In this document: positions 11,131 through 27,412 of the stretch, piece after piece
Layout of the letters: every line of letters starts with the position of its first letter
Numbering within the stretch: position 1 is the stretch's first letter
Source: Sanguinoderma infundibulare
Lineage: Eukaryota; Basidiomycota; Agaricomycetes; Polyporales; Polyporaceae
Reading direction: 5' to 3'
DNA: 64,000 nt
Assembly: GCA_032821775.1 (NCBI GenBank)
Contig: JAVLRN010000009.1
Coordinates: 1,240,001 to 1,304,000, forward strand
Position numbers and translations under genes: made by a program
The notes under the pieces: generated by a model
What the model saw: only the letters and a program-made list of their open reading frames with translations
Told to the model about the DNA's origin: nothing
Databases searched by the model: none

Positions 11131-13815
11131 GAGGAACGGACAAAGGACTGGTTGTGTACAATAGGTGCGATGGTTCCGAGCGCGATGTGACTCATGACGG
11201 CGCGCTGACGTGTGTACGTTCCAGTATGATACGAATCCGATAATCGTAAATGGACTTCTGGACTAGTAGCGGCTAAAAGCGAGCGTCATTGGAGGCGCGT
11301 CTTCGAACACGTCACAGCGAGGACTCGATAAGTGTGGTATCGCGTTCAGAAGGAAGATAACGTAGATGGTCAGTGTCGCTTGTAGGTCTCTTTTCCGTTC
11401 TCGGGCGTGATGGGCGTGCCACCAGGCTGCCTCGAAGCGCCTGTCATTTGTTCTTGAACAGTTGCCTATTCTGGACGCAAATCTAGCGCTGTGGCACGAA
11501 GCTGACCACATTCCGAGGAAGCACATGTCCCCGCATATCAAATAAATGGAGCGTCGAGGACAAATGAACAGGACGCCGCGCGCGACTAGCGGGCATAGGA
11601 CGCCTCCGACTCTATCGGTAAGTCGATCATGACGTCTTAGGTAGAACCACCCGCCCATGTAATGGATATCTTCCCCAGGTCGGTGTGAACTGCGGTCACC
11701 TCGCTGTGCAATTCAGTATCTGTAAAAACATGAGTACCCCGGATTTGCGGTACCCCATTCACTGGACCCTTTGTTCGGTATCCGCACATCCTGCTTCCGA
11801 CGGGATCCTCCAAGATCGCCTTCTGGAGAGAACCCTCGCTTCTGTTGGGGGACTCGCGCAATCCGAATACGTCGGGAACATACTGAGCTCGCGCCCTGCT
11901 CGTCCGGACAGTCAAGCATCGGCGATCCGTGTTCAGGGCAATCACGTCGTATCTCCGCTCATTTCCGGCCGCGCAGTTCCAGACGAACGTATCTCTCCGT
12001 CTCGACGTCTACCTACTCGCCGGTTCAAACCCAGACCGTTTCTCGAGCCTCTCGCACCGCTCGGCGCACTCGCACTCTGCCTCCCCCCACCTCCGTCGAG
12101 CCCGGAGTTGCGCCGAGGAGAGTCAGGAGCCAGAGCGGTGTTACGTGTGCCTGTGCTCTCTTCGTTTACGCCCTCATGAGGTAAACGAACGGCAGAGAAG
12201 GTGGACGGATGGGCAGACCGGCAGGCTCGTGGCAGACTAGGACAGGACGTCCTAGGTGCTCGGCGCGAAGCCGCAGACTCAGCCGCGCGATCGCGCAATT
12301 CCACTGCACTTAGCTCCATCGACCCTGATGCAGAGGGAGGCCCCACTTTCTTCCTACCTTCGCCGAGGCGTTCCCCCCCAGTGCGAGAACTGAGATGGTG
12401 GTGCACATCGCTGCAGCAGCGCGCTCGATCGCGCCTTCCGATCGCAATAAGTCTCGTGGAGCTGGAGCAGAGAGCGACACGGGGCTCGCTGCGCAGGGCG
12501 CGTTGGGGGCGTGCCCAAACTTTGAGAAGACACGTGTTGGACGGCCTGCAGGCTGAGGTCGTGAGCCTCTCGTAGGCCTTCATCCTCTATCCCCAGCGCG
12601 GTCACCGAGTCGCTCCCAGCTCCCAGCCCACAGCTACGAGAGCCCAGCCCGGCGGGTGGTGCGCATGCTCACACGCCCTTTCGGGGAAACTTCTCGAACT
12701 GATCCTCAGTCGCCGCTCGCAGCCGTTGCCCCGTTTCCGTCCTCCGTCACCCGTGCTGTCCGTCGTCGTCCTCGTCAGCACCCTCCGCGCGGTGGGCGTG
12801 GCCTTGGCGACCGTGACCGTGTGCGCCCGTGTTGTTGTGTGTCCATATCGGCAATCCACGCGCTGCTTTTCTACAAGCCGATATGAACACCTCGAGCTCT
12901 CGCATGCTGATCTGCAGAAGAATGTCGTCGAATAAGTACCAATGTCTCCGCTCCGACTCGACGGCCGCCGCCTCGAGCCCCCAGCCTCAGCTGACGAGCG
13001 ATTAAAGTTAGACTTTGCGCACCTCGCGCTTCTCGCCCCCCTCCCCAAATTACTGCAACTCAAAAACCGCTCTCGTGTGCGTGCGAGGCGGCCAGTGGCA
13101 AGTGGCGCATTACAACTTCCAAGCCGCTCGAGACCCCGCGCTGTCGCCCTCTGCAGATCCGAGCGGTGCGGCGCTACTACGCCGCCTCCCTCGAGCCTCC
13201 CGCCCGGACGCGTTCCGGTTCAACCCGTCGTCGTATACGTCGTTGGCAGAGCGCAGTGGTACTAGTGGGCCTGCTCGTTCGGGGCGCCGAGTGGGCGTGT
13301 TCGTCACCCTGCTTGTCAGCCTCGCAGAGCCTGAGCTTGCCCATCAAGCCGCTGAGTCGTGTTCGGACAATCAATCCAGATACCCTGCCTGCTGCCTGCC
13401 AATCACCCCCATCGCCCATTGTAGGTCCACAGGGCGAGCCTGATCCGCACGGCCGCCACGAGGCCAGGATGTGCACCCAGTATACGTACGTGGAAGCGAG
13501 TGCACCCGTCTGTCAGATTAGATCTCAAACTCGTGTAACCAATAAATTGTTTCAGCAGCGGGGGAGATACGAGTACAACTAAGCAGATCGCAAACAGTAC
13601 CGGCGTACATGTAGTCGGTCGCATTACATATGTGAGCAGAAAACTTCCTCTTCCAGGGTCATCATAACGATATCCGTCCCGAACCATAAACATTTACATC
13701 CGCACCGAGCAGCCCACGGGGGTATACGCTCGCAAAAGCAGCCGCAGCGGACTCGTGCGGGGCGCGTTGTGTGCCAAGATCGTCATCGTAGATGTGGGGG
13801 CGAGAAAAAAAAACT
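11131..13815. other. Long convergent intergenic region, no gene seen
   Basis: About 2.7 kb between the 3' ends of the chitinase (+) and the kinase (-). Several reading frames of 100-210 codons exist on both strands, for example 11942-12583 (-) and 13015-13443 (+). They overlap one another, have low-complexity Arg/Ser/Pro composition and no recognisable motif, as expected of high-GC non-coding DNA. Some may belong to untranslated regions or a non-coding transcript. Confidence 0.4.
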
Positions 13816-17867
<4,052 letters not shown>

Positions 17868-19170
17868 TCCGTCATCGGCCTGTTTCAGACCTCTCGCGGT
17901 CCGCGACGCTCCCCCTTTCGGCAATCACGCCCGTGACAGCCACCGTGTCACAGCCCCTCCCGCCCCTCAATTCAAGCCTCTTCGCTCTCCCCGCCCCGCC
18001 ATCCTGTCTCGCCCGGGCTAGGCGATTTTCAAGCCTCTTCGCGACTGCAGCCGGCTTCTCTTCTCTGCCCTCTGCCGAGGCTGCCACACGCCATCTCCCG
18101 CCCGCGGGCACGCCGCTTCTACTGTCACCGATCAACTACTGACGCTCACGATGTCCGTCCACAGGCGCACAAGCCACCTTAGCTGCCACCGCTGCACCCA
18201 AGAATCTCCTCAAAGGTTATCGCCTGTATTACCTTTTGAATGCGCACCACCGTTATCCCTAGCGCGATCAATCTAGTCAATTAAATCAGCCATCTGTCGC
18301 CACATGTTCTCCGTATCCGTCCTCGCTTTTGTCGTTGCTTGTCTCTTCCACCCCCTCCTTCAGCTCGTGCTCTCCCCGACAGTCACAAAACAAGCGACAT
18401 CAAAATCACAGTCAGATGCCAATACTTTCCCGCTTCTAACCTAAACTTTCGCGCCTAAACCCGTGCGCTCCAGCTTTCAGTCCGAACGCGGGACCCGCTC
18501 GGGCGACTACCGGCCGGCAAATGACAGTGGGATCTTCGCGGGATCGTAATCCCACTGAAACAACGGCCCATTCCGGCCCACATTTCCTGCTCCGAGTCCC
18601 CTCCCCGGCCCACAATCCTGGCAATCGGCGACCGAGGTCCACAAACATCATGTAGCCCGGCATGCCCTCCGACACGAGGCCTGTTACGCAGTCCAATCCG
18701 TGTACCGTGCACAGGTCGGCCCTTTCCTGTGGACCCCAGGGTGAATTAAACGCGGCGTCTCCTTTCCTTTTTCATTCGGTCGGTGAGCCAAACCTCGTCC
18801 TCACGTCCCTCTAGCACCCCCTCCTTGACATCCGGTCCCCACAGCCTCTTTTCCCTACCGTCGCCAAGATCACTGTTGCTGATTTAGCAAAACTGTCGCT
18901 CTGTCAAGAGGTACGCTTGCCCAGTGCCCATCGCCTCGTGTTCCGGAGGACGTCACGGCCAACCCTCACTGCTCGACCGGGGCTACATGCCCTCGCCCGC
19001 GAGTCATTTCCTTCTCACTGTTCGTGTGTGGTGCCTTTCCGCACAATCCAGTGTCCGTCTGCACAGGGGACCTTGCCATGCGCTTTCCTCGTCGCATGTC
19101 CTTCAAGTACATATCCCAGAGCTGAGAGGGCTGTCCGACGATCCCATTCACTCCCGCTTCCTTATATTCC
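17868..19170. promoter_or_regulatory. Divergent intergenic region, kinase (-) and homeodomain (+)
   Basis: About 1.3 kb between two outward-pointing start codons. Pyrimidine-rich stretches (17940-18150 and 18730-18850) are typical of basidiomycete 5' untranslated and promoter DNA. Reading frames on both strands are short and featureless. No distinct TATA element was recognised. Confidence 0.4.
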
Positions 19171-20683
19171 ATGTCGAACCAGCAATCTTACCCAGACGAC
19201 CACTTTCATTACGGCTGTTTCCCTCGAGCAAGCCGAAGAGGTACTCCAACAGGCGGCAACAACAATAACAACAATCCACGCCGCGGACTATTTCATCTCG
19301 GACAGGGTGGGCGAACTGTGTTGCCTCCTCTTCATCTTCCGTTTCGAACCTCACGTTCTCCAGGTCTGTTGTCCTTCGGACTAACTTATACCGTATGAAT
19401 GAACTCAATCCATCTCTCTCTTCAATGCAGCTCCTGACTCTTCACTGTCTTCCCAACTTCCCCAGCAAGATCCCACGCAGACGCATACCGATCCAACCAT
19501 CGCACACTTTAGTCAACAAGGTTGGCAGACTAATCAAGGTAAACAAACTTTCCCGTCCTCCGTCTCCCCGTCCCGTCACTGACGGCGTCTCGCCCGGGTA
19601 ACATTAATCCGGCGTGCAGTCCAAGCTCACCAGCAGGCCGTCCCCTTCTCTTCTGATCCCCGATACCAGAGCCAACAACAGGCTGCGTACGGCTCATATC
19701 CGTCTCGCTCATCGCCGAATATGATCGGAGCCCCGCACGATTCGCGTATATTACCTCCTCTTAATATGGCTCAATCGCAGATGCCCCCGCATATCCCTAT
19801 GACGCCAGCTAGCCAAGTTCGCTCACCAACTGCTGGCTATCAAGCCTACGCTCCCTATCCTCAGCAACAGCCTAATCCCTACGGCTATCCCACTGCGCCA
19901 GATCCCCGCCAGCTACCTCCTCCCATTGCTGCAATGGGCCAGTACGACGCATCGTCTGGTCTTGGGGGCCGACGCGGCTCCCTCGTCGACAGGTCCAACC
20001 CTTTGTCGCGCCCTGGACACGGAGCTTCGCCCTACCCACGCGTTCCCTCCGTCGTTCCCCACGTCCCCGAGCCCCCGGTCGAGCCTGTCAAGAAGAAGCG
20101 CAAGCGGGCGGACGCCGAGCAGCTCAAGGTTCTCAACGAGACCTACAGCCGAACAGCGTTCCCCTCAACGGAGGAGCGTATCGAGCTCGCCAAGAAGCTG
20201 GGCATGTCGGCGCGCAGTGTTCAGATATGGTGCGTCTCTCACTCCCGCTCTCCTCTTACGTTTGTCGCTCGCACGGCACGTCGACCGACTAACTGACTGA
20301 TGGTCTCGCGTACTCCCCCATTACGTTCCTGGCATGGCAGGTTCCAGAATAAGCGGCAAGCGATGCGTCAGAGCTCGCGTCAGGCGGCAGCCAGCGCGCC
20401 ACCGACGACGAGTCAACCCTACGCGACGACGCCATCACATTCCTCTTCCGCGACTCCCGCCGCGCCTACCCCGCAATCGGCGGGATATTCAAGCTCGATG
20501 ACAGGCGCATCGAGCGCGAGTCAACTTGGGTACGGCACACCCCGTCCTTCGAGCGACATGGGAGGGGTGCACACCGCCGTAGGCCGCCTAAACCCATCGC
20601 CGAGCCCGTCTTCCCATCGGAGGAGCCATGAGGACGACCCGCACAGACACGATGCCCGGCGGTTCTCCCCTCGTCCGTTCTAA
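19171..20683 (+). CDS. Homeodomain transcription factor
   Basis: DNA-binding regulator with a typical, not TALE-type, homeodomain. Four exons with consistent phase: 19171-19363, 19431-19538, 19620-20229, 20341-20683. The homeodomain starts at KKKRKRADAEQLKVLNETY, continues through FPSTEERIELAKKLGMSARS, and ends in helix 3 as VQIWFQNKRQAMR. WFQN is completed across the last intron, which splits the invariant Trp codon. Flanking regions are rich in Gln, Pro, Ser and Tyr (poly-Asn run near 19258; QSQQQAAYGS; YPQQQPNPYG), typical of activation or low-complexity domains. A last segment of about 90 residues is Ser/Pro-rich and ends at TAA 20681-20683. Homeodomain proteins of this sort are known in Agaricomycetes as regulators of fruiting or vegetative growth; which one this is cannot be told from sequence alone. 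Confidence 0.93.
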
Positions 20684-22711
20684 TCGCGGTCTCATCGCAC
20701 CTCGCGTTCGCCTACCGGGCCACGCGTCCCTGTGGCCATGTCCACACCTCTCGCCTCATCCGTCCCGCCTTCCGTCTCGATCTCCTCCGAACGCCATGCG
20801 CATCGCGCGCCCCGTCCTCCGTCGTGTCCGTCGCCATCGGTCTTGCGGCGTGTTCCGCTCGTTCACCCGAATCGCCCACTCCGCGTCGGCCTTTTACCAA
20901 GGGCCTGTGTCCGACGCTCGCCCGCCGCGCTCCGTTATTTGCATTGCCACCACACGTTGCATGACCGTGTCGTTCACGTAAGGACCTCGTCGCGCAGTGA
21001 CTTTCTGGCCAGGACCGTCCTCCGTTACGTTCCCTCGTTGTTATCGCACGCCATCGGATTCGCCGCTCTCACCCACCAGCTCTCATCCCCTCGGCCTCTC
21101 ACACCCATCGTCACTGCATCGCATCTATCTCGCCCATCTCACCCACCACGTTCGCCCTGTCCGCATTCTTCGGTCTTCCTCCGGCAAGTTGTATCCAACT
21201 ATACGTACCACTTCGCATCGTCCTTACTGCATAATTATGTACACGAACCGCCACACCCGCCACCTTTGACTTATCATCTATATGATTACGTCGCTACCCT
21301 AGTTGCTTCCGTACTTCTTTCCCCCTTCCTTCCGCCCGCTATATTATTAGTCTACTATTCTATGTAATATGCTATGTTCGCATGCTCCCCCGTGGTTCTC
21401 TGTGCCTGCTCTGGACTCGTCCGCTCATTACCACTATTACTACTGCATATACATATAGCTTATAGAGTATTCAACTTGACATAGCCAGTGTGCTCTGAAT
21501 CTCTCCTCTTCCGTCGTCCGTCGTCGACCCCGGCAGCTTGCGTGTGCGTCTTGCGATTAGATCGTAATCAAGACTCACCATCCCGTCCCTCCATTCCCCG
21601 CCATCTGTTACCTTTGTCGCTGCTTCTCTCGGACTCCAGACGCCCCAAAGCCTCTTGTGAAGTCTCTCTTTCCTCCGAGGCGAGGGTCTGAGCGCACTAA
21701 AGCCGCCGGCCGCGTCGTCAACCCGCATCCCACCTCCCGCATGGCCGGTGCGAAAGCGCTCCCCGAGCGTTCGCGAGCACGTCGACCAGACCCTCGGGGT
21801 CGCCCTAATCCAATCCAATCCAACCCAATCCAATCCAATCGAGGCCAATCGCCCGCGGACGCCGGACCAGTGCAAATCTGCTCAGCCGGATCTGCGACCA
21901 GCCAGCTGCTCGTCCGAGTCCTGGACATCCGTTCATCCACACACACACCACACCGCCGTGGGACGTCCTCGACTCGGAACACGCCACGGTGTGCCCGACG
22001 ACGAGCCCTTCACGGAAGCAGTTGCCACGGACGCCCAGAGGACAGAGAGGGTCCCAAGGAGACAGGTGATACCTACTGCCCGGCGAGGCCCTGGCGGGTG
22101 GCACCAACGCCGCGGCGAGGAGGCTCGATCGCGACATGGACATAGACGACGAGAACAGAGTCTGACCAATGCCGCACCTGTCCCCCGCACGTCGAGGCGT
22201 TTGAGTTCGCCGATCTGCGAGCGCCTCGGCCTCTGTCGTGGGCGGACTCGGACCATGTGGCAGCCTGTGCCTCGCCGCGAGGCTCTTGACAGCCGTCTGC
22301 GATGAACCACACCGCCCGCGCAGGCACGCATGCATGCGCACGAGGCGGCAGCAGGAAGTAAACCGGGAAACGAGGAACATCAAATATCATTGTATTCCTG
22401 TACAATCGTAAGTGCGCATGCGCGGTGCGTGCTTAGCCGGCATCGGGGAGCGGAGTCGGACGATAACGATTAACAATAAACAATTTGAATGCGCGAGCCT
22501 CGGCGCGCGGACGCGGACGGGAGTCTACCCATCCATCGACATCGACATCGATTGAGATCCCGCATGCCAGTGCTTCTCAAAAGCAAAATCAAGATCTCGA
22601 AAAAGCCAAGAGCCTAAACCGTAAAATACGCGCATGTCAGAGCACTGCTGCGTTCAGGGCGGTGTTAGGGAGGGGGATACAGCGACTTACACATGGGAGG
22701 AAGACGGAAAA
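20684..22711. other. Convergent intergenic region, homeodomain (+) and AA9 (-)
   Basis: About 2 kb. The first part (20684-21480) is extremely pyrimidine-rich on the plus strand and probably includes the 3' untranslated region of the homeodomain gene. Overlapping frames at 21657-22405 on both strands are mutual shadows with no recognisable protein. A CCAAT-type pentanucleotide array lies at 21806-21840. Confidence 0.4.
21806..21840. repeat. CCAAT pentanucleotide tandem array
   Basis: Seven near-perfect units of (T)CCAA(T) lie in a row, with one unit changed to CCAAC. It can be a simple microsatellite, or a cluster of CCAAT boxes of the kind bound by the HAP (NF-Y) complex. It lies between two convergent 3' ends, so no annotated gene has it in its promoter. 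Confidence 0.6.
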
Positions 22712-24105
22712 TCAATGGTGCCGCTTGGCGTGGTGAGCGCGGGCATGGCGCTTGACCATGCCGCGACGGCTGCGCTTCGACTTGCAACGGCCGGTGGACG
22801 CGGCGGTCGAGGACGGCGCAGGCTTGACCGAGGAGGTCGAGGCAAACGTGTGAACGTCGGTCGAGGAAGCCTCCGCGGAGGAGACGTGACTGGAGGAGAC
22901 GTGACTGGGGGAAACGTGAGTGGATGAAGCAGTTGCGGAGGGTGCGTGGGCAGCTGAAGCAGTCGCGGAGGACTTGCTGGAGGATGGAGCGGGCTCGTTG
23001 CTCTCGGAGCCGCTGCTCGAGCCAGAGAAAGCGGCAGGGCCGGGGATAGTGAAGCTCTTGAAGCCGTCAGACCAAATGTCGGGGAATTTGACATTGTTGT
23101 AGATGCCAGGGATCGATACCAGCTCCGAGCCGGAAGGCGTCTTAGAACCACCGCCAGTTACGGTCAGTTGACTGTTGGGGATCGTCAGCACTGCAAGTTG
23201 TTTTCCGACAAACTCCTGTCATACTCACGCGCAGCTGGGGTAGAACTGAGGCTGGTCGGCGTCGTGAAGAGCGATGCTACAACAAGGTCAGCACAATTCT
23301 ATTGATTACGTTGACCACAAATAGAGCCATAACATACATCTCGTTGCGGATCAACTGTAAAGAGATGAATTAGAAGCTAAATACGTTAATGCTTGTATGA
23401 CTGCGAGCTGCTCACGTAGTTCCCAGCCTGGAGATCACTGGGGATGGTGGTTGTCCACTTGGAGCCATTGTCGATGAGCTGAGTCGAGGCCCATTTGCCG
23501 TTGGAGTAGCCAGCGGCATCGACCTTGAACCACTTGGCGTTGGACGCGTCGAACTTGGTGCAATCACCATCACAGGAAGTCATGTAGGTAGAGACCGGAC
23601 CCAGGTGATCAGCAGGCCACTACGACGGCAATAAGTTAGATGACCCTGGAAGTTTCCAACCTGCGAACGGCATGATATGAAATACGCACGTTTGTCCAGT
23701 CGAAAACGATCTGGCTTCCGGCCGCAGCGGTAGCGACGAGACCTGCGGGAGACTCGCCTCCCTTGTTACAGGCCAGGTCGGACGAGGTCACGTCAAGAAC
23801 TACAACCGAGACGTCAAGCAATGACAAGAGTGCCTCATATTGATGGGATCTCTTACCAGGACCGTCGTCTGGAACCTTCCTCACGACACGCTTGGGAACG
23901 GGTGAAAGATAACTGCGTCATACGGTTTAATGGCCGCACTGGCAGCGCTGGACCCTGTACAAAACACTTACGGGTCGGTGAATGGGAGCCATCCAGAGTA
24001 GGTCTTGCCACCAATTGTGAGAGAGCTGACGTAGCCGTGAGCGTTGACGGCGGAAGGCGCAACAAGCGCGACAGCGAGAACAGCGAGCGAGAGGGAGGCG
24101 AACAT
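22712..24105 (-). CDS. AA9 lytic polysaccharide monooxygenase with disordered His/Lys-rich C-terminal tail
   Basis: Copper-dependent oxidative cleavage of cellulose or related glucans; secreted. ATG at 24105. Signal peptide MFASLSLAVLAVALVAPSAVNA is followed directly by HGYVSSL, so the mature protein begins with the copper-binding His1. Exon 1 is 24105-23972 and exon 2 is 23912-23857; spliced segments continue KRVVRKVPDDGP, VLDVTSSDLACN, WPADHLGPV (second copper-ligand His), MTSCDGDC, then QPQFYPSCAQLTVTGG, with the conserved Gln and axial Tyr. All family landmarks are present. In place of a CBM1 there is a tail of about 100 residues, first Ser/Ala/Thr/His repeats (SSTHVSPSHVSSSHVSS), then a strongly basic end (RCKSKRSRRG, HARAHHAKRHH). 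Junction phases were checked at six introns. The tail is unlikely to be a domain; it may bind metal or substrate. Confidence 0.93.
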
Positions 24106-25148
24106 CGTGATCGGAGTTCGGGGATCGGATCGGAGGAGGGAGTCGTAAGGACAGAAGACGGTCAAAAGTATGATCGACTGGTTCCGGGGAAGGGACAGGG
24201 AGGGGAAAGGAGGGGAGGTGAAGGGACGGAGGATGGTTGACGAGGGCGTCGTCCTGGATGAGCCCAAGACCGCGATTGAAAGCTTTGTATACCTTGGCCC
24301 ATTCGGACTTGGAAACGATCAAGCAATCCTCACGCACATCGCATCCGCCTCCCCGCATCGGCAGCCAACTAACCGACGCCTTAAGCGAGCTAAGCGCCGT
24401 TCTAGCCACACGTTCTCTTCTCCCATTGTCCCCATCCACCTCACTTATTGTGGCTAGCGTGTTGCCGCTCAACTATCGCACGTCTAAGCAGCCTTCATGC
24501 AACCCATCGCCCGTGTACGAACATCGCATGTTGAGTGAGTCCAGGCATCAACACTAGTGATGCGACGCATCGTTCGGCGCCGCGGCACGTCCAGGCTTCG
24601 CTGCCTCAGATGCCGGTGGGCTCCGCGCGGCGTGTTGATCCCGGACAGCTCTTTGCCTTGTCGACGCCAGTTCGGGAAGTGTGCATTTCAAGAGGCGACT
24701 CATTCCCCGCACTGATGGCGATGCCCCCGATGAAGCACGCGGAACCTACGAAATGTATGGAGTGGAGCGTTCATCCCTGGTTTTATCCGAATGACATTGC
24801 GCGAGTAGAGGCGACGCACCACCCATTGATATATCGACTGCGCGTGATCGCCAGACTCATCAATTGATGGTGATATCGTGAGTACTTATGACGCTGGATG
24901 CTAGCGAATCCATATCGTGCCAAGTAATTTGGTGGCAAGAGACGGGGTCGGGGAGTCGGGACAGCGTCGTCGGGGGATGTCGACAAGGATGGTTCAGGCC
25001 CCGGGTCTTAGGGACAAGCGTTGCAGAAGGCTGTGTACACGCCACAATGCAGTCCTTGCGCTCCAAGGGAAGGATCAGAAGGTAAGTCTACCAAACCACT
25101 ACGCGGCTCAGTTGAACAAGTTGACGCATGGTCGCGAAGCTCGCCGAC
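24106..25148. promoter_or_regulatory. Upstream region of the AA9 gene and 3' end of the MFS gene
   Basis: About 1 kb. The segment next to the AA9 start is purine-rich on the plus strand (24170-24240) and includes strings compatible with the carbon-repressor consensus SYGGRG (for example CCGGGG near 24183). This is suggestive only, because the consensus is short and the region is GC-rich. No gene was found. Confidence 0.35.
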
Positions 25149-27412
25149 TTAGGCATGCTTCGCATAGCGACTCGCATTCCGGATCCGCTCCCCGTACAAC
25201 CAGAAAAGGAACGGTCTGCCAAAAGTCGACATCAGTAGCGTCTCCGCAGAACATCCATGACACGTACGATGGGCCGCCGATGGCGATGGCAGCGCAAGCC
25301 AGTATGGTATTTCCCTTTCCATAGCCCAGCGTGTTGTACATCGCAGGCGCAAACAGCGGGAAGACGCACGCCGCCACAGATCGGAAGAACGTCACTGACG
25401 CAAGAGCTGCCAAGGATGTATGTATGTACCAGGACAGGTTGAGCTTGTGCAGCACACGACAGGAACGCCGGAGAGCGCGTGATGAACGTACCCGATGCGG
25501 CATGGAGCGTGAAAGCGTCGATCACATACATCAAGATCGACTGGTGGTTTAGAATCATCCCAGCCCCGACGAGGACGATGCCGACGTCGGGGACTATCCA
25601 GTGGACGCTTGTGCGAGCGGCCCAGCCAGTGATGAGGAGCCCCACAGGAAGGATGAACGTCCCCGGGAACATGAACACTACGAAATCGGTCGTCAGCAAT
25701 CGGCGTGCAGGATTCAGTAGGGTGTGCGTAAGTGCAGCTCACACAAACGATATTCAGGCTTTCCCACACCCCCGTTCTTGCTCGCCAGGCGCACATACAC
25801 GACGTCCAGCAAGCGTGCACTGATTTGGGAAACCCCGGATAACCCGATGCCCAGGGCGATATAGTTGAGACCTGCAATACCGAGCGATTCCTTGTAGACT
25901 CCTTCAAAAATCAGCGGTATAGTGGTAAGGCATACTTTAATAGCCCGGTGAATGATAAATTCGTTGCATCCGAGGTTGGAGCACGCACGGTACAATAGGC
26001 CGTATATGAACGCCATGTATGAACCTAACAGCTGGATGATCGGCTCTGTGAAGAAGAGCATGAAGGGACGAATAAGAGCGTTGTAGATGATGTCCCGCCA
26101 TCTGCAAGCAAATCACCAATAAACTGCAGCTGCGAATAACCCATACTGATTGGTAGACTCACTTTATGTTTTCGTCGTCAAAGGGTGTACGAACCTCGCG
26201 ATGGGCGCCACCTTTTTCTGAGTCCTCAAATTGCTTCCGGATGCGCTTCGCTTTTCTCGCAAGCAGCACAGGCGGATATGCTATAGAGGATTTATGAGTC
26301 CCCCACGCGTAGTTCCTTGTAACGACGGTGACGCGGACGCACTTTCCTCCAGGACGGACAGCCCAACGAGTTGGACTGCCACCGCAACAATGGTCGGAGC
26401 CCAGAACTACGTCAAAAGGCCAAAGGCACTTGTACGTTAGTGTGGAACGGACCGGAGAAGCACGATCCTCACCACCCATCTCCAGTCTCCAGTCTCCGCT
26501 ATCCAAGCACCGCACATTGGCCCTACGACAGGACCCAGCAGCGGAGCAAGAGTATACACCGCGACCGCTTGGCCTCGTTGCTCTGGTCGCCACACGTCCC
26601 CCAGGACCCCGCCTGCAATCTGCACAAATGTGTGTTATTGTAGAGAAAGCGAGAGTGCGCTCATCAGCCTTACTGTAAGTAGCCCGTTTCCACCAAACCC
26701 CGACAGGAAACGAAACGCCAGAAATTCCTGTTCGTTCCTAGCAAACGCGCACCCGAAGTTCCATGCTGCGCCACATCGAGTTAAGCGTTGATCGAGCATG
26801 CATCGCGGGGAGGGAGTCGTAACTCACCGAGATACCAGAAATTCGCGAGCTGAAGGATTCGTTTGCGACCGAACACCTCGCTGAGTGGTCCCAGCACCAG
26901 TGGGCCTGCGGCTGTAACCATGTTCGATAAGCGAAGCATCCTAGGTACGATAAGAATAAGCGTACCATAACCCCCGAGAAACATAGAAGTGAGCAGGGCG
27001 ACGACGGTCGAATTAGTCACGCCGAACTGAGCGGCGATACGTTCGCTCGCTGGAGACATCATCGAGGACGAGACGGGGCTCATGAACACATAGGCGGACA
27101 CTATGGTCGTGATGGCCCATTTCTTGCCATATGTCCAGCTGTTGGGCCGTGCAGACGATAAACATGGGCCACGCTTTGAAGGAAACGGTACGAGACGTAC
27201 TTTCTCGGGTTGACCGGATCGTCCGGTCCGTCCCAATCGACGATGTATGCCGACCCGTCACCGTTTGGGACGCTAAGACCACCCGTCGGGCCGCCTTCTT
27301 CTCCTGATTCGAGCTTGTTGGGGTCATGGTCCACTAGGACGGGGACCCCGCGCTCGTCGATAGAGGCCGTAGATGATCGCGTAGAGGCTCCTTGGACTTC
27401 CGTATCCACCAT
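25149..27412 (-). CDS. MFS transporter, DHA1 (drug:H+ antiporter) type
   Basis: Plasma-membrane secondary transporter with a predicted 12 transmembrane segments. ATG at 27412 begins a soluble acidic N-terminus (MVDTEVQGAS; YIVDWDGPDDPVNP) that is characteristic of fungal DHA1 proteins. TM1 follows at KWAITTIVSAYVFMSPVSSS. Motif A reads GPLSEVFGRKRIL near 26880, and the antiporter motif C reads APLLGPVVGPMCGAW near 26520. The second half includes EPIIQLLGSYMAFIYGLLY near 26030, FPGTFILPVGLLITGW near 25650, and LGYGKGNTILACAAIAIGGP near 25320. The last intron (donor GTACGTG after GGPS) restores the ending PFLFWLYGERIRNASRYAKHA with stop at 25149. Family members export drugs, polyamines or siderophores; the substrate cannot be told. 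Nothing suggests a break. Confidence 0.88.

Noticed and set aside
11942..12583. 213-codon minus-strand frame in the convergent region
   Set aside because: Arg/Ser/Ala-rich with no motif, overlapped by plus-strand frames of equal quality, and without splice partners; typical of GC-rich non-coding DNA.
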